Positions 15,897 to 23,963 of a stretch of 64,000 nt of DNA are shown here, in pieces; the first letter of the stretch is position 1, and each line of letters starts with the position of its first letter. The notes under the pieces are model-generated. The model worked only from the letters and a program-made list of their open reading frames with translations. It searched no databases and was not told where the DNA came from. Source of the stretch: Microbacterium azadirachtae (GTDB taxonomy: Bacteria > Actinomycetota > Actinomycetes > Actinomycetales > Microbacteriaceae); contig NZ_JYIX01000032.1 of the NCBI RefSeq assembly GCF_000956505.1, positions 62,001-126,000 on the forward strand, written 5' to 3'. Both the position numbers and the translations under genes were made by a program.

Positions 15897-16505
15897 ATGA
15901 CCATCCGCACCCTCCACCGCGCCCTCGCGATCGGGACCATCGCCCTCGCCGGGGTCGTCCTCACCGCCTGCGCGCCCACGACCGACAACTCCGGGATGCC
16001 AGGGATGTCGCACGGCGCGACTGCCCCGGCGACCGGATCCGCCCAGGGCTCCGCGAACGACGCCGACGCGATGTTCGCGACCATGATGATCGATCACCAC
16101 CAGCAGGCGATCGACATGAGCGACACGCTCCTCGCCAAGACCGGCGTCGATGCGCGCGTCGTCGACCTCGCGACCAGGATCAAGGACGCGCAGACGCCCG
16201 AGATCACGAAGATGCGCGGCTGGCTCGCCGACTGGGGCGTGCCGTCCGCGTCGGCCGGATCCATGAGCCATGGCGACGGCATGATGAGCGAGGCCGACAT
16301 GGCGGCGCTCGAGGCGGCCCCTGGTGCCGAGGCGGGGAAGCTGTTCCTGCAGCAGATGATCGTGCACCACGAGGGCGCGGTCGACATGGCCCGCACCGAG
16401 AAGGCGGACGGCGCGGATCCCCTCGCCGTGGCCCTCGCGAGCACGATCATCGACGCCCAGACCGCCGAGATCGCCGAGATGAAGAGCCTGCTCGCCGCGC
16501 TCTGA
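15897..16505 (+). CDS. DUF305 family lipoprotein (copper-associated)
   Basis: The 202-residue lipoprotein has a signal peptide with lipobox LTAC (Cys about 22). It contains two DUF305 halves, each marked by a His pair: MMIDHHQQAIDMS near 62-74 and MIVHHEGAVDMA near 155-166. Met- and His-rich linkers (MPGMSHG, MSHGDGMM) look like copper ligands. The family is widely linked to copper handling outside the cytoplasm, though the mechanism is uncertain. ATG 15897 begins the signal peptide; the in-frame upstream codons belong to intergenic DNA. It probably shares the copper-controlled promoter of the DUF6153 gene, 113 bp upstream. Confidence 0.88.
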   Translation: MTIRTLHRALAIGTIALAGVVLTACAPTTDNSGMPGMSHGATAPATGSAQGSANDADAMFATMMIDHHQQAIDMSDTLLAKTGVDARVVDLATRIKDAQTPEITKMRGWLADWGVPSASAGSMSHGDGMMSEADMAALEAAPGAEAGKLFLQQMIVHHEGAVDMARTEKADGADPLAVALASTIIDAQTAEIAEMKSLLAAL

Positions 16506-16731
16506 CCCGGGCCCCGGCCCTTCCTCGGCTGGGCCCGGTTCGAGACGCGCGCGGTCCGGTTCGCGACCGGTTCGCGGCCCGGCCCGGCCCGGTTCGCCCC
16601 GGTTCGAGACGCGCGACGCCTGCATGACCTTGCCACGGATGCACGACCGGATCCGCGATCGGATCGTGCACGCGTCGCGACGTCGTGCAGGTGTCGCGTG
16701 CGGAGCGCAGCGAAAGGCCACCCACCTTCGG

Positions 16732-16777
16732 GTCGTCCCCATCAGCGGAGCCCCTGGGGCGCGCTCACGGGGACGAC
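16732..16777. repeat. 46-bp palindromic element, copy 5
   Basis: A perfect 9-bp terminal stem and a core with AGCGGAGCCCCTGGGGCGCGCTCA. The left flank CCACCTTCGG and right flank TCGAAA can lengthen the stem. It is 6.3 kb from copy 4. Confidence 0.85.
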
Positions 16778-16824
16778 TCGAAATGCCGGGCGGCGTAGTT
16801 CCGGCCCCGCGTTCCCACCTTCGG

Positions 16825-16870
16825 GTCGTCCCCGCCAGCGGAGCCCCTGGGGTGCGCTCACGGGGACGAC
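16825..16870. repeat. 46-bp palindromic element, copy 6
   Basis: A perfect 9-bp stem. The flanks CCCACCTTCGG and TCGAAAGTGGG are themselves nearly complementary, extending the potential stem to about 19 bp. It starts 93 bp after copy 5. Confidence 0.85.
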
Positions 16871-16950
16871 TCGAAAGTGGGTGGCGGAGGCCCGAAGGAC
16901 AGGGGGGAGACCAGCTAGTCGGATCCGGGGTCCGCGCGTAGCCTTCCGGT

Positions 16951-18462
16951 ATGGACGGCTTCGCGGCGGTCGACTTCGGCTTCGCGCGTGAGGTGCTCCA
17001 GCGGGGCATCGCGGCGCTGTATCTGATCGCCTTCGTCAGCACGCTGAACCAGTTCCGCGCGCTGCTGGGCGAGCACGGACTGCTGCCGGCGCCGGAGCTC
17101 CTCGCCTGGGCCGGATCCTCCCCGCGCGCCCGCCGGCTCCTGCGGCCGACGCTGTTCCTTCGGGTCCGGTACACGGACCGACGGCTCGCGGCCCTGTGCA
17201 TCGCGGGGATCGTCGTGTCTGCGGCGCTCGCGGCAGGCCTGCCGCAGCTCGCGCCGCCGTGGGTGCCGATGGCGTGCTTCCTGCTGCTGTGGCTCGGATA
17301 CATGTCGATCTCCTCGATCGGGCAGACGTTCTACGGCTTCGGCTGGGAGATGCTGCTGCTCGAGGCCGGGTTCCTCGCCGCGTTCCTGGGATCCGCGTCG
17401 CAGCCGCCGCCGACCGTGATCATCGTGCTGTTCTGGTGGCTCGTGATCCGGCTCGAGTTCGGCGCGGGGATGATCAAGATCCGCGGCGGTCGCGAGTGGC
17501 GCGACCTCACCGCGCTCATGTACCACCACGAGACGCAGCCCATGCCGGGACCGCTCAGCCGGCAGGCGCACCTGCTGCCGCGGTGGTTCCACCGCCTCGA
17601 GGTGATCGGCAACCACGTCGCGCAGCTCGGAGCGCCCTGGCTCCTGCTCGCGCCGATCCTGGGCCTGTGGATCCCCGGCGCGTCGACGGGCTCAGCGAAC
17701 TGGCCGGCGATCGTGGGGGCGGCGGGCGCCGCCGTGGTGATCGCGACGCAGCTCTGGCTCGTCCTCACCGGCAACTTCGCGTGGCTGAACTGGGCGACGA
17801 TCGTGATCGCGTTCTCCGCGGTCGGGATCCCGACGGGCGCGCCGCGCCCTGCGGCCACGATCCCGCCCTGGACGATCGACGGCCTGTCGCTGCCCTGGTT
17901 CGTCGTGACCTCGGCGGTGGCCGTGCTCTACGCGTGGCTCTCGGTGCCGGCGGTGCGGAACCTGTTCTCGCGCAGCCAGGCGATGAACGCTTCGTTCAAC
18001 CGCTGGCAGCTCGCGAACGCGTACGGCGCCTTCGGAACCGTCACGAAGGAGCGGATCGAGATCGTCGTGGAGGGCACGATGCAGCAGGAGGCGGACCCGG
18101 ATCCGCACGCGGGCGAGTGGCGCGAGTACGGCTTCCGCGGCAAACCGGGCGAGCTGCACCGCATTCCAGGGCTGTTCGCGCCGTACCACCTGCGCCTGGA
18201 CTGGCTGATGTGGTTCCTGCCGCTGGGCCGGATGCACGAGGACTGGTTCGCGATGCTCCTCGTGCGACTGCTCGAGGCGGATGCGCCCACGCTGCGGCTG
18301 CTGCGACACGACCCCTTCGCGGGGGAGCGGCCGCACCAGGTGCGGGCCGTCGCCTACCGCTATCGGTTCACGACACGCGCCCAGCATCGAGAGAGCGGGC
18401 GCGTGTGGATCCGCGATCGCCGCCGGGTGGTGGTGCGCCCGCTGTCGCTGGGCGACGGCTAG
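16951..18462 (+). CDS. Lipase maturation factor family membrane protein
   Basis: The 503-residue polytopic protein has about eight membrane helices in the first 340 residues. The soluble C-terminal part carries the LMF signature, including WREYGFRGKPGELHRIP and APYHLRLDWLMWFLPL, and ends in YRYRFTT. Eukaryotic LMF1 helps lipases fold in the ER; bacterial members are uncharacterised but probably act in membrane or envelope processes. The length and motifs are intact. It is 153 bp upstream of the racemase operon on the same strand but separated from it by that operon's own promoter box. Confidence 0.85.
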   Translation: MDGFAAVDFGFAREVLQRGIAALYLIAFVSTLNQFRALLGEHGLLPAPELLAWAGSSPRARRLLRPTLFLRVRYTDRRLAALCIAGIVVSAALAAGLPQLAPPWVPMACFLLLWLGYMSISSIGQTFYGFGWEMLLLEAGFLAAFLGSASQPPPTVIIVLFWWLVIRLEFGAGMIKIRGGREWRDLTALMYHHETQPMPGPLSRQAHLLPRWFHRLEVIGNHVAQLGAPWLLLAPILGLWIPGASTGSANWPAIVGAAGAAVVIATQLWLVLTGNFAWLNWATIVIAFSAVGIPTGAPRPAATIPPWTIDGLSLPWFVVTSAVAVLYAWLSVPAVRNLFSRSQAMNASFNRWQLANAYGAFGTVTKERIEIVVEGTMQQEADPDPHAGEWREYGFRGKPGELHRIPGLFAPYHLRLDWLMWFLPLGRMHEDWFAMLLVRLLEADAPTLRLLRHDPFAGERPHQVRAVAYRYRFTTRAQHRESGRVWIRDRRRVVVRPLSLGDG

Positions 18463-18551
18463 CGCGGTCGGCGCGGACCACAGCCGCTCGGACCCGCCGC
18501 ACGGCCCGGGAGCGCAGCCCGCAACGCAGCCCCGCAACGCGGCACCGCCGC

Positions 18552-18592
18552 CATATCGTGCCTGTATCGAAATCCGGATACGCTCCGGCAAC
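18552..18592 (+). promoter_or_regulatory. Shared van-like promoter box B (racemase operon promoter)
   Basis: This is the twin of 6315-6355: blocks CATATCG, GTAT, TACG and GGCAAC occur at identical offsets, and the box again begins 64 nt before the start codon. The probable -10 is TACGCT (18579-18584). It suggests that the VanR-like regulator also drives this operon. Confidence 0.6.
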
Positions 18593-18615
18593 CGACCGCT
18601 CGCTTGACTCGATCC

Positions 18616-19872
18616 ATGCGAACATCCGCCTCGGAACTCGTCGTCCATGAGGATGCGCTCCGCGAGAACACCGCTCGCCTGCGGGCGCTGTCCGGAGGAA
18701 GGCTCATGGCCGTCCTCAAGGCGGACGCGTTCGGTCATGGGGACGTCGCCTCCGCGGTGCTCGAGGCCGGTGCGGATTCGATCGGCGTCACCAGCATCGA
18801 GGAGGCGCTCTCCTTCCGGCAGGCGGATGTCGGCGTGCCGATCCTGAGCTGGCTCAACCCGCCGGGCGCCGACTTCGAGACGGCGGTGCGCGAGCGCATC
18901 GACCTCGCCGTGCCCGGCCTCGAGCTGCTCTTCGAGATCGCACGGGCCGCGCGGGCTGCGGGCACGGCGGCCCGCGTGCACCTGCACATCGACGTCGGCA
19001 CCGGCCGGGACGGCTGCCCGCCGCGCGACTGGGCGACGCTGTGCGCCCTCGCCCGCGAGCAGGAGGCGGCGGGCGCGATCCGCGTGGTCGGGGTGATGGG
19101 GCACATGTCCTGCGCCGACGACCCCCTGAGCGGGCAGAACGTGCGCGAGCGCCTGATGTTCGAGAACGCGATCCGCACCGCGCGTCGTCGCGCTCTGCGC
19201 CCGCACCTCCTGCACCTCGCCGCCACGGCCGCGACGATCACGGGCGCGGGAGCGGGATACGGCCCGCACCGCATCGGCGCAGGACTGTTCGGCATCGACC
19301 CGTCGCGCACGACCGATGTCCTGCGGCCCGCGCTGACCCTGACCTCGACCGTCGTGTCGTCCCGCGAGGCACCGGCGGGCACCGGCGTCGGATACGGGCA
19401 CGACTTCGTCACCCCGGAGTGCACTCACCTCGCGCTGCTGCCGCTCGGCTACGCCGACGGGCTCCCTCGAGCGGCGTCCGGGCAGGCGGAGGTGCTCGTA
19501 CGCGGAGAGCGCCGGCCGCTCGTGGGCAGGTTCTCGATGGACATGGTCGTCGTCGACACCGGTGACATGCTCCTGCGACCGGGGGAGCGCGTCACGGTCT
19601 TCGGCCCCGGCCGGGACGGCGAACCGACGGTCGCCGAATGGGCCGCCTGGTCGCACACGATCGAGCACGAGATCGTGACCGCGGTGGGTTCTCGGACCTC
19701 CCGGATCCGCCGCACCCTCGACACATCGAACCACCCCACGACCTCGCTCCCTGGAGAGACCGCATGCCTCAGCACACCCGCCGGATCGCCGTCATCGGAG
19801 GCGGCGCGAACGACGAGCACACGGTCTCCCTCGCCTCTGCGGCCGCCGTCGCGCGCGCTGTCCGCGCGCTGA
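18616..19872 (+). CDS. PLP-dependent alanine/serine racemase (Alr or VanT catalytic-domain type)
   Basis: The 418-residue enzyme belongs to the fold-type III racemases. The PLP lysine is Lys35 in AVLKADAFGHG (the usual Tyr is Phe here). The second base is Tyr260 in GVGYGHDF, and HRIGAGLFG and GRFSMDM match the phosphate and active-site loops. It would make D-Ala or D-Ser for cell-wall precursors. ATG 18616 is preferred over TTG 18604 because its spacing from the promoter box equals that of vanY. Alr proteins normally end near residue 375. Here about 36 extra residues overlap the ligase gene by 109 nt. Substrate choice is unproven: where Geobacillus Alr has Tyr354 I see Ser (VanT has Asn), but this position varies. 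Confidence 0.82.
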   Translation: MRTSASELVVHEDALRENTARLRALSGGRLMAVLKADAFGHGDVASAVLEAGADSIGVTSIEEALSFRQADVGVPILSWLNPPGADFETAVRERIDLAVPGLELLFEIARAARAAGTAARVHLHIDVGTGRDGCPPRDWATLCALAREQEAAGAIRVVGVMGHMSCADDPLSGQNVRERLMFENAIRTARRRALRPHLLHLAATAATITGAGAGYGPHRIGAGLFGIDPSRTTDVLRPALTLTSTVVSSREAPAGTGVGYGHDFVTPECTHLALLPLGYADGLPRAASGQAEVLVRGERRPLVGRFSMDMVVVDTGDMLLRPGERVTVFGPGRDGEPTVAEWAAWSHTIEHEIVTAVGSRTSRIRRTLDTSNHPTTSLPGETACLSTPAGSPSSEAARTTSTRSPSPLRPPSRALSAR

Positions 19873-20777
19873 GGCACACCGCGGTCCCGCTCACGATCGG
19901 CGAGGACGGCGCCTGGCGAGACGAGCAGGACACGGTGCTGCCCGCCCATCGCGCGATCGAGCTGCTCACCGGGTGCGATGCGGCGATCCCGATGCTGCAC
20001 GGCGTCCGGGGCGAGGACGGCGCGATCGCGGGTCTGCTGGAGCTCTGCGGAGTGCCCTCCGCGGGCTCGCCCGTCCGCGCGGGCGCACTGGGGATGGACA
20101 AGCAGGCCACGAAGCTGATCGCGGCATCCTTGGGCATCGCGACGGCGAACGGGCGTCTCGTCGGGGCGGGAACCGCGGCGGTGACCACCGGCCTGACACC
20201 GCCCTTCGTCGTGAAGCCCGCGAGCGGCGGATCCAGCAACGGAGTTTTCGTCGTCGCAGACCTCGGCGACGTCGCCGACGCCGTCGACCGGGCGAGGACG
20301 TTCGGGGATCCGGTCCTGATCGAGGAGTACGTCGCAGGGCGGGAGGTGGATGTCGCGGTCTTCCGGGATCGGCGCGGAGCGCTGCGGCTCGGCGCCGCAC
20401 TCGAGATCGGAGTGTCGTCCGGCGGCGTCTTCGGCGCGGTCGAGAAGTACGACGGCAGCGCCCGGTTCACGGTGCCCGCCCCGATCGGCGACGCCGAGGA
20501 GGCGGCCGTCCGGTCGGCGGCGGCGCGGCTCTACGAGGCGCTGGGGTGCGCCGGGGTCGCGCGCTTCGACTTCTTCGTGACCGCCGACGGCCCCGTGCTC
20601 AACGAGGTGAACACGGCGCCGGGCATGACCGAGCGCTCGCAGGTTCCGCTGATGTACGCGGCGACCGGCCTCGACTACACCGGATTGATCGCCGAGCTCC
20701 TCGACGCGGTGTTCCTCGACGCCGTGCCGTCGCCGAACCAGGGGGAGGCGCCGCAGCGGGCCGGGGCGACCGCGTGA
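19764..20777 (+). CDS. D-alanine:D-X ligase (Ddl/VanG-like, ATP-grasp)
   Basis: The 337-residue ATP-grasp ligase joins D-Ala to D-Ala or to another D-residue. The N-terminal domain has IAVIGGGANDEHTVSLASA and AIPMLHGVRGEDGAIAGLLE. The ATP site includes PPFVVKPASGGSSNGV and LIEEYVAGREVDV. The omega-loop carries an EKYDGSARFTVPAPI segment with the EKY motif, and the metal site is NEVNTAPGM near the end. ATG 19764 has a GGAGAG site 8 nt upstream and starts the conserved fold, so the 109-nt overlap with the racemase frame looks real. An adjacent racemase and membrane acyltransferase resemble vanC/vanE/vanG clusters. A housekeeping ddl elsewhere is expected but lies outside the window. Confidence 0.85.
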   Translation: MPQHTRRIAVIGGGANDEHTVSLASAAAVARAVRALRHTAVPLTIGEDGAWRDEQDTVLPAHRAIELLTGCDAAIPMLHGVRGEDGAIAGLLELCGVPSAGSPVRAGALGMDKQATKLIAASLGIATANGRLVGAGTAAVTTGLTPPFVVKPASGGSSNGVFVVADLGDVADAVDRARTFGDPVLIEEYVAGREVDVAVFRDRRGALRLGAALEIGVSSGGVFGAVEKYDGSARFTVPAPIGDAEEAAVRSAAARLYEALGCAGVARFDFFVTADGPVLNEVNTAPGMTERSQVPLMYAATGLDYTGLIAELLDAVFLDAVPSPNQGEAPQRAGATA

Positions 20778-22912
20778 CGACCGCCGAACCCGCTCCGAAG
20801 CCCCGACTGGCCTGGGCGGACACCGCCAAGGGGCTGCTGATCGTGCTCGTCGTGTTCTGGCACGTCGTGATGAAGAGCTATCTCACGATCGACTGGCGCA
20901 TCGGCCTGCCGATCCCCGGCGCCTGGGGCCTGATCTCCGACATCGCCTACCCGGTGCGGATGCCCCTGTTCTTCCTCATCTCCGGCTGCTTCGCGGCCAA
21001 CGCGGTCGCCCGGCCGTGGGCCGCCGTGCTCCGGAGCCGCGTCCTGCGCTTCCTCTACCTGTATCTGCTCTGGACGCTCATCCACATGGCCACGATGTGG
21101 GCGTTCCCCGACTTCCCGACGCTGGTCCCGAGATCCGTCGCGGAGTTCATCGAAGTGATCACGATCAGCCCGCCGAACGCCTGGTACCTCTATGCCCTCG
21201 CGCTCTACTTCCTCGTGGCCAAGGGACTGCGCCGGCTGCCCGTCTGGATCCCCTTGGCCGCGGCCGCGGTGCTGACGACCGCCGTGGGAGCGGGGCTCAT
21301 CGATGTCGTCAGCAACCGCGGATCGCTGCTCGCGAACCTGCTCTACTTCCTCATCGGCACCTCCTTCTCCCGGCAGATCATCGGATTCGCCGCCCGGCCG
21401 CGCCCTGTGCTCGCGGCCGCGGGCATCGTGCTCTATCTGGCTGCGTTCGCCGCCGTGAGGGTCACCGGGGCGGAGGAGATCCCTGGGGTGTGGCCCGCCG
21501 TCGCCCTCATCGGACTCGGCGCGGGGATGGCCGTGGCGCCGCTCCTGGCGAGGACGCGGCGGCTCGGTACCGGCCTGAGCCGGCTCGGGGCGCGCACGCT
21601 GCAGATCTACGTGATCCACATGCCGGTGCTCGCGCTCGCCGACGCCCTCGTGGCGGGGTGGGTGTCGGACGCCGGGAAGGCGGTGCAGCTGGTCGCGGCC
21701 GTCGTGCTCCCCGTCGTCCTCACCGCCGTCGTGATCGCGGTCAGCCTGGTGATCGGCAACCTCGTCACCCGCGACCGGCTGTCCTGGCTGTTCGACCTGC
21801 CGCACCGGCGCGCCCGCGCCGAGATCGGGCATCGCCGCCGTCTCCCGTGGCGCACGCCCGTCGCCGTGGTCGCGCTGGCGGCCATCGGCCTCGCCGCCAC
21901 GGGGGCGGCGGCGCTCCCCGCGACGCCGGCGCGGATCCCGCAGCAGTCCGCACAGCACGTCGGGGAGGTCAGCATCGGTGCGACCGGTGACATCCTGCTC
22001 TACGACGCGAGCGGGACGGTGCCGGCGGATCACGGCGTCGGCCACTTCGACCGGGTGCGCCCCTGGTTCACGCAGGATCTCGTCACCGGCAACCTCGAGC
22101 AGGCGATCTCCCGTGACACGGGGGAGGACAAGTGCGGCACGGACGCCGAGTGCCTCGCGTTCCGCAGCGATCCCGACTCCGTCGCGGGCCTCGCCGGCTT
22201 CGGCATCCTCAACCTCGCGAACAACCACAGCCGCGACTTCGGGCAGGCCGGCTACGACGACACGAGAGCGGCTCTCGCCGGTGCGGGCCTCCGCGCGGTG
22301 GGCGGGCGGGACGAGATCGTCTACACGCGGATCGGCGCGGTCACCGTGGCGATGATCGGTTTCGCGCCCTACGGCGAGTTCAACCGGGTCACCGACCTGC
22401 GGCGCGTGCGCGCCATCGTCCGCACCGCCGCCGCGCACGCGGATGTCGTGATCGTGCAGGCGCACATGGGTGCAGAAGGGGCGAACGCGGATGCGGTCAC
22501 GCCGGGGACCGAGACCATGTACGGGGAGGACCGCGGGGATCCTGTCGCGTTCTCCCACGCGGCGATCGACGCGGGGGCGGACCTGGTGCTGGGCCATGGG
22601 CCGCACGTGCTGCGCGGGATGGAGTGGTACCACGGCCGGCTCATCGCCTACAGCCTCGGCAACTTCGGCGGCGGGGGTGTCTTCGGCAAGGATCCGGCCA
22701 CGCGCTACGGGGCCTACCTCTCCGTCCGCCTGCGTGCCGACGGGACCGTGATCGCGGGCCGCGTGCAGTCCGTCCGATTCGACTATCCCGACGGGATCCC
22801 CGTGCCGGATCCCGAGGGCGGGGCCGCACGCCTCATGGATCAGCGCGGGCACCGCGACTTCCGAGGCGCCGCGGTGCGCGTCGGTCCCGACGGCGTGATC
22901 GCCGTGCCCTAG
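20774..22912 (+). CDS. Fusion protein: acyltransferase-3 membrane domain plus CapA-like extracytoplasmic domain
   Basis: The protein has 712 residues from GTG 20774, which overlaps the ligase stop by 4 nt (GTGA). Residues 1-360 are an acyltransferase-3 domain with about ten membrane helices (start WADTAKGLLIVLVVFWHVVMK, later FFLISGCFAAN). Residues about 395-712 are a CapA/PGA-type metallophosphatase-fold domain with intact motifs: SIGATGDILLYD, NLEQAIS, LNLANNHSRDFG, QAHMGAEG, GHGPHVLRG and YSLGNFGGGG. An added membrane helix near 370-388 would place CapA outside. VanT serine racemases carry an acyltransferase-3 domain on their N-terminus. Here the racemase and this domain are separate genes of one operon. 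The acyl acceptor is unknown. Confidence 0.85.
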   Translation: MTTAEPAPKPRLAWADTAKGLLIVLVVFWHVVMKSYLTIDWRIGLPIPGAWGLISDIAYPVRMPLFFLISGCFAANAVARPWAAVLRSRVLRFLYLYLLWTLIHMATMWAFPDFPTLVPRSVAEFIEVITISPPNAWYLYALALYFLVAKGLRRLPVWIPLAAAAVLTTAVGAGLIDVVSNRGSLLANLLYFLIGTSFSRQIIGFAARPRPVLAAAGIVLYLAAFAAVRVTGAEEIPGVWPAVALIGLGAGMAVAPLLARTRRLGTGLSRLGARTLQIYVIHMPVLALADALVAGWVSDAGKAVQLVAAVVLPVVLTAVVIAVSLVIGNLVTRDRLSWLFDLPHRRARAEIGHRRRLPWRTPVAVVALAAIGLAATGAAALPATPARIPQQSAQHVGEVSIGATGDILLYDASGTVPADHGVGHFDRVRPWFTQDLVTGNLEQAISRDTGEDKCGTDAECLAFRSDPDSVAGLAGFGILNLANNHSRDFGQAGYDDTRAALAGAGLRAVGGRDEIVYTRIGAVTVAMIGFAPYGEFNRVTDLRRVRAIVRTAAAHADVVIVQAHMGAEGANADAVTPGTETMYGEDRGDPVAFSHAAIDAGADLVLGHGPHVLRGMEWYHGRLIAYSLGNFGGGGVFGKDPATRYGAYLSVRLRADGTVIAGRVQSVRFDYPDGIPVPDPEGGAARLMDQRGHRDFRGAAVRVGPDGVIAVP

Positions 22913-23931
22913 ACGGAGACCGGGGACCCGCCCGCCGCGAGCGAGGCGTACGCGGCGTCCACGACGGCGACCGCGGCGACGCCGTCGGAAGGCGTCACCC
23001 TGGCGTCGCGACCGGTGCGGATCGCGTCCGCGAAGTCGGCGATCTGGGCGCGATAGGGGTGGTCCTCGGTCTGCGGCGGGAGGTAGCCGGAGTCGGCGGG
23101 AGGGGCGCCGGGCGCCGAGACGCCGGACGCGCCGGCCGCGTCTGCACTGTCGTGCGCGGCGCTGTCGTGCGCGAGCACGCCGGTGGCGCCGACGGCCTCG
23201 ATCGTCGTGCGGAACGGCACGCCCTCGCCCAGCCAGCCGCCGTCGATCCGGGAGGTGACGCCGTTCGCGTGCGTCAAGTCGACCGTCGCCGTCACGGGGG
23301 CGGACAGGCGTCCGTCGACGCTGGGCGGATCCTGCCTCGCGCTGACCGACGTCACAGGTCCGGCGAGCCACAGCGCCTGGTCGATGTCATGGATGAGCAG
23401 GTCGCGGATGAGTCCACCGCCCGCGCCCTCGTCGTAGAACCACGCGGTCGTCGGACCCGCGCCCGCACGACTCAGCCGCAGCGTCTGCAGCGCCCCGATC
23501 TCTCCTGAGGCGACGGACTGCTGGATCCGCCGGTAGGCCGCGAAGTACCGCACCACGTGCGCGGGGAGCAGCCGCACGCCCGCCGCGTCCGCGGTATCGG
23601 CCAGGTGCTGCGCCTCGGCCGAGGTCAGGGCGAGCGGCTTCTCGCACACGACGTGCCGTCCGCGGGCCATCGCGCGCAGGGCGAGGTCGAGGTGCGTCGG
23701 GGTGGGGGCGAGGATGCCCACGATGTCGACCCGGTCGATGAGCGCGTCCGCGTCGTCCGCGATCTCCACGCCGAAGCGCTCCGCGAGCGCGGTCGGCCGG
23801 GTGCGCGAGGAGATCACGCATTCCGCGCCGAGCGCCTGCCAGGCGTCGAGGTGCGCGGCGGCGATGGCGCCCGCGCCGATCAGCCCGACGCGCAGGGTCT
23901 GCCGAGGTCGTGCCGGTCTGCCCGGATTCAT
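22909..23931 (-). CDS. Gfo/Idh/MocA-family oxidoreductase
   Basis: The 340-residue NAD(P)-dependent sugar oxidoreductase has the Rossmann motif VGLIGAGAIAAAHL at about 14-27, the catalytic EKPLALT segment near 100, and the C-terminal half with FYDEGAGGGLIRDLLIHDIDQALW (His of the active site). ATG 23931 is chosen because the Rossmann fold follows at once and a GGAGG site lies upstream; longer in-frame extensions are arginine-rich junk. The last four bases, CTAG, are shared with the stop of the convergent acyltransferase gene. It lies 32 nt after the ROK gene and is probably cotranscribed with it, which links it to glycan catabolism. Confidence 0.88.
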   Translation of the reverse strand: MNPGRPARPRQTLRVGLIGAGAIAAAHLDAWQALGAECVISSRTRPTALAERFGVEIADDADALIDRVDIVGILAPTPTHLDLALRAMARGRHVVCEKPLALTSAEAQHLADTADAAGVRLLPAHVVRYFAAYRRIQQSVASGEIGALQTLRLSRAGAGPTTAWFYDEGAGGGLIRDLLIHDIDQALWLAGPVTSVSARQDPPSVDGRLSAPVTATVDLTHANGVTSRIDGGWLGEGVPFRTTIEAVGATGVLAHDSAAHDSADAAGASGVSAPGAPPADSGYLPPQTEDHPYRAQIADFADAIRTGRDARVTPSDGVAAVAVVDAAYASLAAGGSPVSV

Positions 23932-23963
23932 GGGTTGATGACCTCCGTCCTCAGGGGCGCTGG

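Larger units (their letters stand above)
16506..16950. other. Gene-free stretch with 18-bp direct repeats and repeat copies 5-6
   Basis: Directly after the DUF305 gene lies a CCGG-rich segment with an 18-bp direct repeat CCCGGTTCGAGACGCGCG at 16534-16551 and 16598-16615. A segment with several TCGTGCA/TGCACGA words (about 16637-16690) follows, then 46-bp copies 5 and 6. The stretch ends with the region upstream of the next gene. No coding frame is convincing. Confidence 0.7.

Noticed and set aside
16534..16615. tRNA gene suggested by two GGTTCGA words
   Set aside because: The words are parts of an 18-bp direct repeat. No acceptor, D or anticodon stems can be drawn around them.
10158..16870. 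The 46-bp elements as a CRISPR array
   Set aside because: Spacing is irregular (74, 110, 73 and 93 bp), each copy is itself palindromic over its full length, the copies are split between two distant sites, and no cas genes are present.
19764..19872. Frameshift between racemase and ligase genes
   Set aside because: Both proteins are complete with their own conserved ends and the ligase has a ribosome site, so an overlap explains the region better than an error.
18616..19872. Firm call of serine specificity from the residue matching Tyr354 of Geobacillus Alr
   Set aside because: I align a Ser there (Asn in VanT), but this position also varies in ordinary alanine racemases, so it does not decide the substrate.
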